NCBI GenBank assembly: GCA_958295685.1
Contig: CATQGZ010000001.1
Span: 1-37,163, forward strand
Direction: 5' to 3'
From: an uncultured Dehalococcoidia bacterium
Lineage (GTDB): Bacteria; Chloroflexota; Dehalococcoidia; Lucifugimonadales; CATQGZ01
DNA length: 37,163 bases
The notes beneath the pieces are model-generated. The model was given only the letters and a program-made list of their open reading frames with translations. It had not been told where the DNA came from and searched no databases. A program made the position numbers and the translations under genes. Positions 6,481 through 13,181 of the stretch are shown here, piece by piece. Positions within the stretch are counted from its first letter, which is position 1; every line of letters starts with the position of its first letter.

Positions 6481-6902
6481 TCATGGTCCCGCCCCGACAT
6501 GCAGAACTTCACGCTCGAGTGTCCGTCCTTCTCGCACAAACGCCTCGCCCACGCCGCCGTCTCAAAGTGGGACATCATCGCGACGGCCGCGCGGAGCCGC
6601 GAGGCGCCAGGTTCCGGCCAGTGCGCCAGCATCTCCACGACGCGGTGGTGCTTGGCGCAGAGCAGCATGAAGCGGGTGTTGTCGTCCTTGATGATGGGCA
6701 GGAGGTATTCCCAGTATTTCTTGGTGGACGAGCCGAAGTCCTTGTACGTTTTGTCGTCGGCCTCGTACGCCAAATGGTGGACGGTGAAGGCCTTTCCAGG
6801 GCGCCGCTTGCCGGTCTTGGGGGTGAGGTAGGGCGTATGGCACACGTAGCACATGTTTCCCAGCTCCGCGGCCATAGCGTCCATCAACTCATACTTGAGC
6901 AC
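6477..6902 (-). CDS. HNH endonuclease
   Basis: A 141-residue protein. CYVC near residue 18, VHHLAYE at about 41-47 and LLCAKHHRVVEML at about 80-92 give the HNH fold with a structural zinc (CxxC plus CxxH-H). Such enzymes nick or cut DNA with a single metal ion. The start ATG 6902 is 26 nt from the ATTAAAT-type box at 6924-6932, making it the leaderless first gene of the modification cassette. It may be the restriction partner of the C5 methyltransferase; alternatives are a homing nuclease or a packaging-associated HNH, but the latter normally sits near terminase, which is not seen here. Confidence 0.8.
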   Translation of the reverse strand: MLKYELMDAMAAELGNMCYVCHTPYLTPKTGKRRPGKAFTVHHLAYEADDKTYKDFGSSTKKYWEYLLPIIKDDNTRFMLLCAKHHRVVEMLAHWPEPGASRLRAAVAMMSHFETAAWARRLCEKDGHSSVKFCMSGRDHE

Positions 6903-6923
6903 GTGTGGCGTAACACTTCGCCT

Positions 6924-6932
6924 GATTTAATC
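6924..6932 (-). promoter_or_regulatory. TATA box of the HNH/C5-methyltransferase operon
   Basis: GATTAAATC on the minus strand, centred 26 nt before ATG 6902. It lies 18 nt from the left arm of the long inverted repeat. Confidence 0.6.
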
Positions 6933-6950
6933 ACTTTGGTCGCGCGCGGC

Positions 6951-7083
6951 CCACCTCCATTTCCACTCCGCCCTCTCCCTCCCTCTCCTCATCCACGAAT
7001 GCTGGCAAGCAAGCAAGCAAGCAAGCATGCTTGTAAGAGAGAGAGAGAGAGAGAGAGAGAACGCGGAGTGGAAATGGAGGTGG
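6951..7083. repeat. Long inverted repeat enclosing pyrimidine/purine tracts and GCAA repeats
   Basis: Arms 6951-6971 and 7063-7083 are perfect 21-nt reverse complements (left arm begins CCACCTCCATTTCC). Inside the arms come, in order, a C/T tract (6971-6990), five GCAA units (7005-7024), a 12-nt palindrome CAAGCATGCTTG (7022-7033) and twelve AG units (7036-7060). The C/T tract can pair imperfectly with the AG tract and lengthen the stem to 35-40 bp. No coding sequence fits. This is the main non-coding element in the gap 6903-7091. Possible roles are replication origin, recombination site, H-DNA-forming element or RNA hairpin. Confidence 0.75.
7036..7060 (+). repeat. (AG)12 purine tract
   Basis: Twelve AG dinucleotides followed by A. 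A homopurine tract of this length can form triplex DNA and is prone to length change. It is part of the inverted-repeat element around it. Confidence 0.85.
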
Positions 7084-7091
7084 AAAAGAGG

Positions 7092-7286
7092 CTACTTTAC
7101 GGGCAACTTGATGTTGAATTTTAGGCCCAAGTCCTCGGAGAACACTTTGATGTGTTCCAGCGCCGATATGAGGTTCTCCAGCGTGCGCTTTTCGTTGTGG
7201 CGCATGACGTAGTTGTTCGCTTGGGCGAGGTCGATGATCGCCTTGTTGATCTCCTGCGTCATTATGAGGTCGTTCTTGATGGTCAT
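7092..7286 (-). CDS. Hypothetical small helical protein
   Basis: A 64-residue protein, starting MTIKNDLIMTQEINKA and predicted helical throughout. Its ATG overlaps the stop of the Lys/Ala-rich gene (ATGA) after a GGAGGAAGGC ribosome site. It is the last gene of the unit promoted at 8615-8623 and ends 9 nt before the long inverted repeat. No family recognised. Confidence 0.6.
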   Translation of the reverse strand: MTIKNDLIMTQEINKAIIDLAQANNYVMRHNEKRTLENLISALEHIKVFSEDLGLKFNIKLPVK

Positions 7287-7603
7287 GCCTTCCTCCTCCT
7301 AGCCGGCACCGTCTTTGCGGTCGGCATCTTTACCCGGGCCTTCTTTGCGCGGGCCCTCTTGGTGGGAGCCTTCTTTGCGGCCGGCTTCTTTGCGCGGGCC
7401 TTCTTTGGTGCCGGCTTCTTTGGGGCCGGCATGAACAACTCGTCATATTCAGCATCGATGGAACGCATGAGTTCGTGGGCGCGCTTCTGCTCCCTGTCCC
7501 ATACTGACTCCAGCCACATCTTGTTACCTGCCGATATCATTTTCGACCGCGCAAAGCCGGCCAGCTCCCCGTACGCCTCGCGCTCAGCGCCCACTATGCC
7601 CAC
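7283..7603 (-). CDS. Protein with histone H1-like Lys/Ala/Pro-rich tail
   Basis: A 106-residue protein with two parts. The N-terminal 55 residues are helical (SKMISAGNKMWLESVWDREQ). The C-terminal half is made of AxKKxxAKK-type units with Pro (PAPKKPAPKKARAKKPAAKK) and ends in ARRRKA, like the tails of histone H1 and bacterial H1-like proteins, which bind DNA non-specifically. The start is GTG 7603; no ATG is found upstream in frame after the preceding stop. DNA or nucleoid binding is inferred from composition. Confidence 0.6.
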   Translation of the reverse strand: MGIVGAEREAYGELAGFARSKMISAGNKMWLESVWDREQKRAHELMRSIDAEYDELFMPAPKKPAPKKARAKKPAAKKAPTKRARAKKARVKMPTAKTVPARRRKA

Positions 7604-7628
7604 GTCCCTGGGGAGTTTGGTTGCCAGC

Positions 7629-8594
7629 CTACGTCACCTGCTTCTGTGAATGCGGCCGGTTGAATGGCACCAGCGTGAACTCGTCCTCGTGGCCCGACCC
7701 GTCTATCTTTACGTCCAACTTGTACTTGCCTGGCTCGTACTTGTGGTACGTGGGCGCCCCGTGCTCCTGCGTCCGCGGCGCCCTAGTAACGAGCTCGAAC
7801 CGCAGCACGTGGGGGAACGGGTTGTTGGGGTTCTTGCCGTGCACGCTGGCCATCTCCACCTGGAGCATCTTGCCGTCCCGCGAGAGCGAGCCGGAGATGT
7901 AATCAACCATGTGCTTGGCCCGCACCCAAAGGCACGTGTCGTCCGCGTAGATGACGTTGCCCTCCTTGGGGTCCGCCCCGTAGTTGACATCAATGACCCC
8001 GCAGTCCCTCATCCAAGCCGGCGGCTCCTTGTCGAACACGGGCGCGGCCCCGACGGTGGGGGGCGGGACGACGGAGGTGGTCGTGCTGCTGCCGTGTATG
8101 GGGTTGGGGTTGGGGGACGCGACCACGGTCGGGGCCGATGGTGCCGCCACATTCACCGCCGCCGCATCCGCCTCCATCTTGCGCCGAAATTCGTTCCGCG
8201 TTGCCAGTGACGCCGCGGCGTCGGCCGCAACTAAACGCGCTTGGGCTACGGCGCGCTCGTAGTCCGCCCGATCAACTTCGGACTGGGACGACGGGGGCGC
8301 TGGCGGAAGCGGCCACTGCGGGGGCGGGGACGCACCCGCGTGCCCGTTGCCGGCCTTGAGTTCGGCCTCCTTCATCTTGCGCTCGTTGGTGTGGCGGAAC
8401 ATCCCGTAGCCGGCACCGAGACCTCCGGCTCCGAGCATGGCCGTGATCATGTGGTCGAGTTCGTCCTCTCCGATATGGATCCCAAAGTGGGCCTCTATCG
8501 GGTCGAGGAAGGGGGCGATGATGGCGACTATGACGGCGACTAGGCTGGCGCTGGCGAACGCGCCCTTTTTGGCATTACGGCTGACTTTGACCAC
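7629..8594 (-). CDS. Membrane protein with Pro-rich linker and C-terminal beta domain
   Basis: A 321-residue protein. A basic N-terminus is followed by a hydrophobic segment (SASLVAVIVAIIAPFL, about residues 15-32), a second weakly hydrophobic Gly-rich stretch, a Pro/Ala-rich and helical middle, and a C-terminal domain of about 110 residues (VIYADDTCLWVRAKHMVDYI to the end). The start was placed at GTG 8594 because a TATATA box sits 25 nt upstream; the frame runs on to 8651, but that extension crosses the promoter. Function unknown; possibly a membrane-located viral protein or virion component. Confidence 0.6.
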   Translation of the reverse strand: MVKVSRNAKKGAFASASLVAVIVAIIAPFLDPIEAHFGIHIGEDELDHMITAMLGAGGLGAGYGMFRHTNERKMKEAELKAGNGHAGASPPPQWPLPPAPPSSQSEVDRADYERAVAQARLVAADAAASLATRNEFRRKMEADAAAVNVAAPSAPTVVASPNPNPIHGSSTTTSVVPPPTVGAAPVFDKEPPAWMRDCGVIDVNYGADPKEGNVIYADDTCLWVRAKHMVDYISGSLSRDGKMLQVEMASVHGKNPNNPFPHVLRFELVTRAPRTQEHGAPTYHKYEPGKYKLDVKIDGSGHEDEFTLVPFNRPHSQKQVT

Positions 8595-8614
8595 GGTGGG
8601 GTGCCGGCATGGGG

Positions 8615-8623
8615 GTATATAAG
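8615..8623 (-). promoter_or_regulatory. TATA box of the membrane-protein operon (7092-8594)
   Basis: GTATATAAG on the plus strand, CTTATATAC on the minus. It is centred 25 nt before GTG 8594. TATATA is symmetric, so it could also drive plus-strand transcription. Confidence 0.5.
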
Positions 8624-8647
8624 AACAGCGGATGGGCGGGGGAGGCC

Positions 8648-8654
8648 ACATATA
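8648..8654 (+). promoter_or_regulatory. TATA-like box of the gene at 8676
   Basis: ACATATA, centred 25 nt before GTG 8676. It makes a divergent promoter pair with 8615-8623. Confidence 0.45.
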
Positions 8655-8675
8655 GCACCGGTGAGGGGGCCCAGC

Positions 8676-9086
8676 GTGTCCACCATCACCGGCAACGTGC
8701 AGGCCACGCGGGTCATCGAGCTCGCCAAGAACTCCACGGGCAACAAGTTCCCCGGCGTCCTGCTGGACGTGGACGATCCCGACATGCCGGAGGAGCTCCG
8801 CTTCACGCAGCCGGCGTTCGTTGAGGTTATATTCACGCGACCTGACGGCGTGCAGATCCGCAAGTTGGGGACGCGGCCCACCGGCCCGGGCAACATGGGC
8901 GACGACAACGAGATCTCCTACACGAACCAGGCCGGAGACGGCATCAACGACATGTACGGACTTTGGCGCTATACCGTAGCGGCCGTCCTTCAGAACGGCA
9001 GCCGCATCCGTTCCAGGGAGTCGGTGCGCTGGTGGTGCGTGCGCGGAGACGACGTGCCGGTGGGGGCCGGAGACGCGCCGGCATGA
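8676..9086 (+). CDS. Hypothetical beta-sandwich protein, possible virion accessory protein
   Basis: A 136-residue protein. The start is GTG 8676, leaderless with respect to the box at 8648-8654; the longer frame from 8601 would cross both TATA boxes. The sequence (FPGVLLDVDDPDMPEEL, VEVIFTRPDGVQI, YGLWRYTVAAVLQNGS) looks like an Ig-like beta-sandwich. It resembles in style the N-domain of upper baseplate (BppU-type) phage proteins, where a test strand, GLWxY and a final WWCV strand recur. The family is not certain. The stop overlaps the next start (ATGA at 9083). Confidence 0.6.
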   Translation: MSTITGNVQATRVIELAKNSTGNKFPGVLLDVDDPDMPEELRFTQPAFVEVIFTRPDGVQIRKLGTRPTGPGNMGDDNEISYTNQAGDGINDMYGLWRYTVAAVLQNGSRIRSRESVRWWCVRGDDVPVGAGDAPA

Positions 9087-9346
9087 TCACCATAGAGGCG
9101 GAAGCCGTCCCGCTGTTGTTATCGATCATCCTGCCGGCGATGGCCGCGGCGACCTTCGTCATCAGGCATTTTTGGCTCAAAGCCAAGTGCTTCGAGCTCT
9201 TGAAGCAAAGGGTGGAGGCGTACGAAAAGCAGGCCGTCGAGGACCGCCAGACCCACCACCACATCTATGACAAGGTTAACAAGATGTCCGCGGACTTGGC
9301 GCACATGCGGGGCATGCTGGACACGATGGCTGATACTACACGGTAA
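9083..9346 (+). CDS. Small membrane protein with coiled-coil tail
   Basis: An 87-residue protein with one N-terminal membrane segment (about residues 9-30, VPLLLSIILPAMAAATFVI) followed by a charged helix (KQRVEAYEKQAVEDRQTHHH) likely to form a coiled coil. The layout resembles small phage lysis-associated or tail-tube-associated membrane proteins, but no motif proves a holin. The start ATG overlaps the previous stop. It ends 21 nt before the TATA box of the large plus-strand operon. Confidence 0.6.
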   Translation: MITIEAEAVPLLLSIILPAMAAATFVIRHFWLKAKCFELLKQRVEAYEKQAVEDRQTHHHIYDKVNKMSADLAHMRGMLDTMADTTR

Positions 9347-9366
9347 TACATCTGAATACCAAGTAA

Positions 9367-9373
9367 CTTAAAT
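9367..9373 (+). promoter_or_regulatory. TATA box of the 23-gene plus-strand operon
   Basis: CTTAAAT, centred 27 nt before ATG 9397. It is identical to the boxes at 105 and 1033. No other TATA-like element with this spacing was noticed before the operon end at 15773. Confidence 0.7.
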
Positions 9374-9396
9374 AGAGCGGCCTCTCTCATCTGGGC

Positions 9397-9546
9397 ATGG
9401 CGGCCAAAGACCACACCAGCGTATCAATGCCGATAACGCTTCGCGACGAACTGAGAGCCCTAGCCGAACGCGAGCGGCGCACGGTCGCAATGCAGGTGAG
9501 GGTAATGTTCGACGAATGGCGCAAATTGAAGGGGGCCGGTAACTGA
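9397..9546 (+). CDS. Ribbon-helix-helix (CopG-type) regulator, first gene of the large operon
   Basis: A 49-residue protein. The strand TSVSMPITL, the helix RDELRALAERE and the second helix RTVAMQVRVMFDEW give a standard RHH fold. It is leaderless and heads the operon, the usual position for an autoregulator that shuts off early genes. The stop TGA shares its A with the ATG of the next gene (TGATG). Confidence 0.8.
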   Translation: MAAKDHTSVSMPITLRDELRALAERERRTVAMQVRVMFDEWRKLKGAGN

Positions 9547-10367
9547 TGTCGGCGACTCCCTTCACCCCTCTTTTGCAGGCCCACGCCGCCGGACTCCCCA
9601 ACGCCAGCGTCCGCGTGTGGCTGGCGCAGGACGGCATTGTTACCAACGGCACCCGCAAGGACGGCAAGGCCTACCGCAAGAAGGAGGTCGTGTTCGCCGA
9701 CGAGTCCGGCCAGTGCACCGGCATGTGCTGGGACGACTGGGTCGACACGATCCGCCCCGGAGTCATATACCTCATCAACAACCCGCATTGGAAAAACTGG
9801 GGAGGCAAGCGCAACATGTCGCTGTCCTTCCACTGCACGGTCCAAGAGGAGGGACAGCAGCCAGGCACCTTGGGGAGCGGCGCGGCAGCGGCGCCTGCCC
9901 CGTATCAGACTCCTGCTCCGGCGGCCCAGCCGCCGCCGACATCAACCCCCGCGCCGCAGCAGCGGCCACCGTCAGCCATGCAGACGGCGCCGCAAGCGGC
10001 CGGGGGAGCGCCGGCTCCGCCGGGGTTCGTACCGGCGGCTGGAGGCGCTCTAGGCGCACCAGCCCAACCGGAGCAGGAGACACAACCGCCCAAGCCGGGC
10101 CCTGGCAACGATCGCGTCAGGCGCATGGCCGGCATGCTCCACGACATCGAGGCCGACGTCACGCTCAAACTCTGGGAGCTGGATCAGCGCATGCCCGACC
10201 GCCCGCGCGTCGGCATGTACGTGAAACTCATCTGGGACATCGACGGGGCCCGCCGCATGAACAGCCACCTCCCGAAGGAGACGGATTCGTACAAGTCGGA
10301 AGTGGACATGGTGAAGGAGGCCGAAGCGATAAAGGACGAGGCGGAGGCGGAGGAGTCGAAGGCATGA
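9546..10367 (+). CDS. OB-fold ssDNA-binding protein candidate (RPA/SSB-like)
   Basis: A 273-residue protein in three parts. Residues 1-100 look like an OB fold (VRVWLAQDGIVTNGTRKDGK, EVVFADESGQCTGMCWDD, VIYLINNP). A linker of about 90 residues is rich in Pro, Ala and Gln. The C-terminal region ends in an acidic tail (EAEAIKDEAEAEESKA). An OB domain, flexible linker and acidic tail is the plan of SSB proteins, which coat ssDNA and recruit partners through the tail. A helical segment near residues 195-260 may mediate oligomerisation. The position second in the early operon fits replication or recombination. The OB assignment is by pattern, not by search. Confidence 0.65.
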   Translation: MSATPFTPLLQAHAAGLPNASVRVWLAQDGIVTNGTRKDGKAYRKKEVVFADESGQCTGMCWDDWVDTIRPGVIYLINNPHWKNWGGKRNMSLSFHCTVQEEGQQPGTLGSGAAAAPAPYQTPAPAAQPPPTSTPAPQQRPPSAMQTAPQAAGGAPAPPGFVPAAGGALGAPAQPEQETQPPKPGPGNDRVRRMAGMLHDIEADVTLKLWELDQRMPDRPRVGMYVKLIWDIDGARRMNSHLPKETDSYKSEVDMVKEAEAIKDEAEAEESKA

Positions 10368-10552
10368 CCTGCGGCTGCGGCGAATGCGTTGCGCTCGCGG
10401 AGATGCAGCGGATGGGGTTGCAGGATGAATTGGAGATGATGGTGTTCAGGGCGAGAGTTAACGACTTACAAGACGATTGGGCGCGCGTCCAAGTGAATGA
10501 CATGAGGGAGCGGAACCTGCGGGGGAGGAAGGAGGAGGAGGCGAAGGCATGA
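10364..10552 (+). CDS. Hypothetical micro-protein
   Basis: 62 residues. A Cys cluster at the start (MTCGCGECVALAEM) is followed by a charged helix ending EEEAKA. Joined to both neighbours by ATGA overlaps with the shared AAGGCATGA junction. Function unknown. Confidence 0.6.
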   Translation: MTCGCGECVALAEMQRMGLQDELEMMVFRARVNDLQDDWARVQVNDMRERNLRGRKEEEAKA

Positions 10553-10746
10553 AGCCGTCCGCCGAGCGGGACTCCGCGGAGATAGAGCGCCGCCTGTCGA
10601 GCATCTGCAAGCGCCTGGGCGCGTGCAAGGAGGTAATGCACGAGGAGGACATAAAGAAGCGGGACTACATGAAACTCATGGAGGCCCTCGTGGTGATTCG
10701 GTACGACGCGATACTCGCCTCCTCTTTGGCGGAGGGGTTGAGGTAA
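10549..10746 (+). CDS. Hypothetical helical micro-protein
   Basis: 65 residues, helical (SAEIERRLSSICKRLGACKE). It starts in an AAGGCATGA junction and stops with TAA three nucleotides before the next ATG, one of the few non-overlapping joints in the operon. Function unknown. Confidence 0.6.
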   Translation: MKPSAERDSAEIERRLSSICKRLGACKEVMHEEDIKKRDYMKLMEALVVIRYDAILASSLAEGLR

Positions 10747-10749
10747 GGC

Positions 10750-10920
10750 ATGACCTCCAACATCGAGCACGCCGTCATAATTATGGAGTCTGCGGCCGAA
10801 CTACTGAAGGAGCTGGACGCGCAGCCGGACGTCTACGACAACTTCGGGCAGCAAATCGACGCGATGGCGACGGCCCTCCGCCAGCATGCCGCCGTCCTTA
10901 GGAAGGAGGAGAAGGCATGA
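10750..10920 (+). CDS. Hypothetical helical micro-protein
   Basis: 56 residues, starting MTSNIEHAVIIMESAAELLK and ending RKEEKA. Helical, without Cys. It fills the otherwise empty space between its neighbours, uses the same AAGGCATGA start, and its stop overlaps the ATG at 10917. Function unknown. Confidence 0.6.
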   Translation: MTSNIEHAVIIMESAAELLKELDAQPDVYDNFGQQIDAMATALRQHAAVLRKEEKA

Positions 10921-11108
10921 CCAAACCCCACACGGACGGCACGGAACTGATGGCCGCCATCCAGCACATCGAGGACTACCTAGCCCACATCACGCTTGAC
11001 TGCGAGAATGGGGACTGGGACGGGGTCTCGCGCAATGCGTCGTCTTTGATATATGCTGGCAACCAAGCCAAGGCACTCGCGATCCGCATAAAGGAGTCGG
11101 AGGCATGA
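10917..11108 (+). CDS. Hypothetical helical micro-protein
   Basis: 63 residues (TELMAAIQHIEDYLAHITLD at the start), a helical bundle by pattern, with overlapping ATGA joints on both sides. Weak similarity in layout to the 15108-15308 product (ANEIGNLVRDLNTAIQRGHW): both have an N-terminal helix, a G(D/H)W turn and a second helix. The two may be distant paralogues. Confidence 0.55.
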   Translation: MTKPHTDGTELMAAIQHIEDYLAHITLDCENGDWDGVSRNASSLIYAGNQAKALAIRIKESEA

Positions 11109-11311
11109 CCGAGCCCACGCTGGCCGAACGGCACGAGGTACTCAACCACATAATTGACAAGATCGAGTCGCGCGATTCGCTGGAGTTGATGGAGCAGTCC
11201 AGGCCGGGGATCCGCGCGGCGTTTGAGATGTACATCGGCTCGCTGGAGGAGCAACTGGAGGCATTGGAGAGGGCGCTGAATGGCGATGACAAGGAGGACG
11301 AGGACGAATGA
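11105..11311 (+). CDS. Hypothetical helical protein with acidic tail
   Basis: 68 residues. Two helices (HEVLNHIIDKIESRDSLEL, then IGSLEEQLEALERAL) and an Asp/Glu tail (DDKEDEDE). The second helix has heptad spacing and may form a coiled coil. ATGA overlaps on both sides. Function unknown. Confidence 0.6.
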   Translation: MTEPTLAERHEVLNHIIDKIESRDSLELMEQSRPGIRAAFEMYIGSLEEQLEALERALNGDDKEDEDE

Positions 11312-11640
11312 TCCACAAGCCCTGCGCGCGCGCGTTCTATTCGGACTTGGCGAGGCATCTGGACGAGGTGGCGGAGACTTGGAGGCAGAACGGCCCGGAC
11401 GGCAAGGAGTGCGCTGACCTGGCCGAGGAGGAGTTGAAGCGGGCCGAGTACCTGCTCCAGCAGGCGCGGGACGCCGACGATCTGAGGGAGAGCGAGAAGG
11501 CCGCGAGGAAGGAACTGGCCGACGCGATGGAGAGGGACAAACTGCTGGACAGGGCGATCCGCGCGGAGAAGGCGGCGGAGATACACAAGGATGAGTTGCG
11601 CTTGGCGAAGTGGAATCATCCGGAGGCGTTCAAGAAATGA
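11308..11640 (+). CDS. Hypothetical coiled-coil protein
   Basis: 110 residues, almost wholly charged helix (EELKRAEYLLQQARDADDL, SEKAARKELADAMERD), consistent with a long coiled coil. ATGA overlaps on both sides, though the start lacks the GGC of most junctions. Function unknown. Confidence 0.6.
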   Translation: MIHKPCARAFYSDLARHLDEVAETWRQNGPDGKECADLAEEELKRAEYLLQQARDADDLRESEKAARKELADAMERDKLLDRAIRAEKAAEIHKDELRLAKWNHPEAFKK

Positions 11641-11882
11641 CCGACGAGGCCCTGCTGACGAAAGAGTTCCTGAAAAGCCCCGACGCCGTGGCGTGGGCGC
11701 GCAGCATGAACCCCGAGGCCCACCGCGCGATGATGAAGCGAAATCACCACATCGAGATGCTGAGGTTGATATGCGAAGCGGATGTGCCGATGGACGAGGC
11801 CGTGGAGGAAATGAAGCGGATCGGGGATGAACTGCGCGGGAACATATCCCGGGTCATATTGGAGGGAGAGGACAAGGCATGA
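11637..11882 (+). CDS. Hypothetical helical protein
   Basis: 81 residues. ATG 11637 is chosen over the longer frame from 11610 because it overlaps the stop of the preceding gene. Contains AWARSMNPEAHRAMMKRNHH and a second helix (MDEAVEEMKRIGDEL). Function unknown. Confidence 0.6.
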   Translation: MTDEALLTKEFLKSPDAVAWARSMNPEAHRAMMKRNHHIEMLRLICEADVPMDEAVEEMKRIGDELRGNISRVILEGEDKA

Positions 11883-12019
11883 GCGGCGACGACATGTGTT
11901 GTAAGTGCCACCATCCCCGCACCTTCCATGACGGCTTTGATCGCACGGAGCCCAAGGCATGCGGCATGTACCTCGGGTTCGTGGGGCGCTTCTGCGAGTG
12001 CGGGGAGTTTAAGGCATGA
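11879..12019 (+). CDS. Mini zinc-binding protein, CxxCxH...CxC type
   Basis: 46 residues. CCKCHHPRTFHDGF near the start, a single Cys in the middle and FCECGEF near the end give the order CxxC-x-H-x4-H ... C ... CxC-x2-F, which should bind one zinc ion. The same pattern occurs in the products of 14807-14959 and 14956-15111, so these look like paralogues. Similar tiny CGH-type proteins are frequent in phage genomes without known function. ATGA overlaps on both sides. Confidence 0.65.
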   Translation: MSGDDMCCKCHHPRTFHDGFDRTEPKACGMYLGFVGRFCECGEFKA

Positions 12020-12345
12020 CCGAGGACATGTCCCACGAGGAACAAATCAGGCTCATGTGGAACGAGTATGCCGACGCCGTCCTGGAGCAGGAGGCGGACG
12101 TGGAAAGGAAAGAATCGGAAGGGCGCCACCCCGAAATGATCCTCGCCCAGATCGAGATCGTCGAGGAGATGTACGCGGACGACTATGTCGACGTCCACAA
12201 GCCCACCGCCGCGGAAAACGAGGTGAGGCGCCTCAACGCCCTCGCCGCGGCCAGGCTCCGGCGCCCCCCAGAATCATCCGAGGCGAAGCGCATACGCGCC
12301 GCCTGGCTCCGAGAGGAACTCGAATCCCTGGAGGTCAAGGCATGA
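12016..12345 (+). CDS. Hypothetical helical protein
   Basis: 109 residues, charged and helical (HEEQIRLMWNEYADAVLEQE; AKRIRAAWLREELESLEVKA at the end). It starts in an AAGGCATGA junction and ends in the same motif. Function unknown. Confidence 0.6.
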   Translation: MTEDMSHEEQIRLMWNEYADAVLEQEADVERKESEGRHPEMILAQIEIVEEMYADDYVDVHKPTAAENEVRRLNALAAARLRRPPESSEAKRIRAAWLREELESLEVKA

Positions 12346-12536
12346 CCGCCGAGATCACGTACGTCTGCGGGTGCACGCAGGACGAAAATCGGGAGCTGGC
12401 TAGCGACCTAAAGCGCACCGAAGTCGGCCACCCGGAGCACGAGGTCTGGCATGATGAGGAGTATGCGGCCAGCGTCATGCGCGGGGAGCAACCTGATGAG
12501 AACGGCAACTGGCACCGGCCGGAGGACGAGGCATGA
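12342..12536 (+). CDS. Hypothetical small acidic protein
   Basis: 64 residues. YVCGCTQDENRE near the start and a His/Glu-rich centre (TEVGHPEHEVWHDEEY) could bind metal. The C-terminus is acidic. ATGA overlaps on both sides. Function unknown. Confidence 0.55.
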   Translation: MTAEITYVCGCTQDENRELASDLKRTEVGHPEHEVWHDEEYAASVMRGEQPDENGNWHRPEDEA

Positions 12537-12739
12537 TCGGTGTGTCCCCGCCGTCTGACGATCCCGTCGAGTATCCAGGCTGCGTGGGCTTTTGCGTGCT
12601 TTGCCTGGCCTACTCGCTGAAACTCGATCCCGAAAAGTTGGGCTGGATGGTCTGCGTGCGTATGGGGTGCAAATCACCCGTAAGCGAGCAGAGTCCAGCC
12701 ATACAGGAACAGATAGGGAGGATAATCGACGGGGCATGA
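12533..12739 (+). CDS. Hypothetical cysteine-containing micro-protein
   Basis: 68 residues. CVGFCVLCLAYSL near the centre plus MVCVRMGC suggest a compact Cys-rich fold or metal site. ATGA overlaps on both sides. Function unknown. Confidence 0.55.
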   Translation: MIGVSPPSDDPVEYPGCVGFCVLCLAYSLKLDPEKLGWMVCVRMGCKSPVSEQSPAIQEQIGRIIDGA

Positions 12740-13032
12740 CCGACGACGCGAACTTCGACGACACGTACCGGATGTTCATCGTGGACGCGGACTGCAAGTA
12801 CCGCGACGTGCGCGACGTGCAGGCGTCCAGCGACGACGAGGCCCGCCTCCTCCTGAACGATGCCCTTCCCGTATGGGTCGAGGAGCACGCGCACCCCGAT
12901 GGAGACGGAAAGAAAAAGGCGGTCGTCTCGGCCACCGGAAGGATCTACAGGCTTACCAGCAGCAAGGCGGAAAACAGCGCGTGGGAGCGCATGGGGACCG
13001 CCGCGTGGACCACGTCGAAGGAGAAGGCATGA
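12736..13032 (+). CDS. Hypothetical beta-rich protein
   Basis: 98 residues. Alternating strands (TYRMFIVDADCKYRDVRDVQ, KAVVSATGRIYRLT) and a central helix (SSDDEARLLLNDALPVWVEE) suggest a small alpha/beta domain. It starts at GGGGCATGA and ends in the AAGGCATGA junction. Function unknown. Confidence 0.6.
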   Translation: MTDDANFDDTYRMFIVDADCKYRDVRDVQASSDDEARLLLNDALPVWVEEHAHPDGDGKKKAVVSATGRIYRLTSSKAENSAWERMGTAAWTTSKEKA

Positions 13033-13181
13033 CCGAGCAAGTCCAGCCGTGCCGCGCCCACGACTACTGGGTGGAGCACAGGCTTCCGTCCATATCGATC
13101 TGCCGCAAGTGCGGCAGGGTTGAGTACACGTGGAGGGAGAAGCGGTACGCGGTCGGGCCCAAGGGGAGTTATGAAATATGA
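13029..13181 (+). CDS. Micro-protein with one zinc-knuckle-like site
   Basis: 50 residues. CRAHDYWVEH, then ICRKCGRVEY, give Cys-x2-His and Cys-x2-Cys pairs that could hold one zinc ion; a basic tail follows. The longer frame from 12873 lies over the preceding gene and is rejected in favour of ATG 13029 in an AAGGCATGA junction. Function unknown. Confidence 0.55.
   Translation: MTEQVQPCRAHDYWVEHRLPSISICRKCGRVEYTWREKRYAVGPKGSYEI

Noticed and set aside
9083..9346. Call as a holin
   Set aside because: One membrane segment and a coiled coil are not diagnostic, and archaeal hosts lack the bacterial wall that the holin/endolysin system addresses; kept as small membrane protein.
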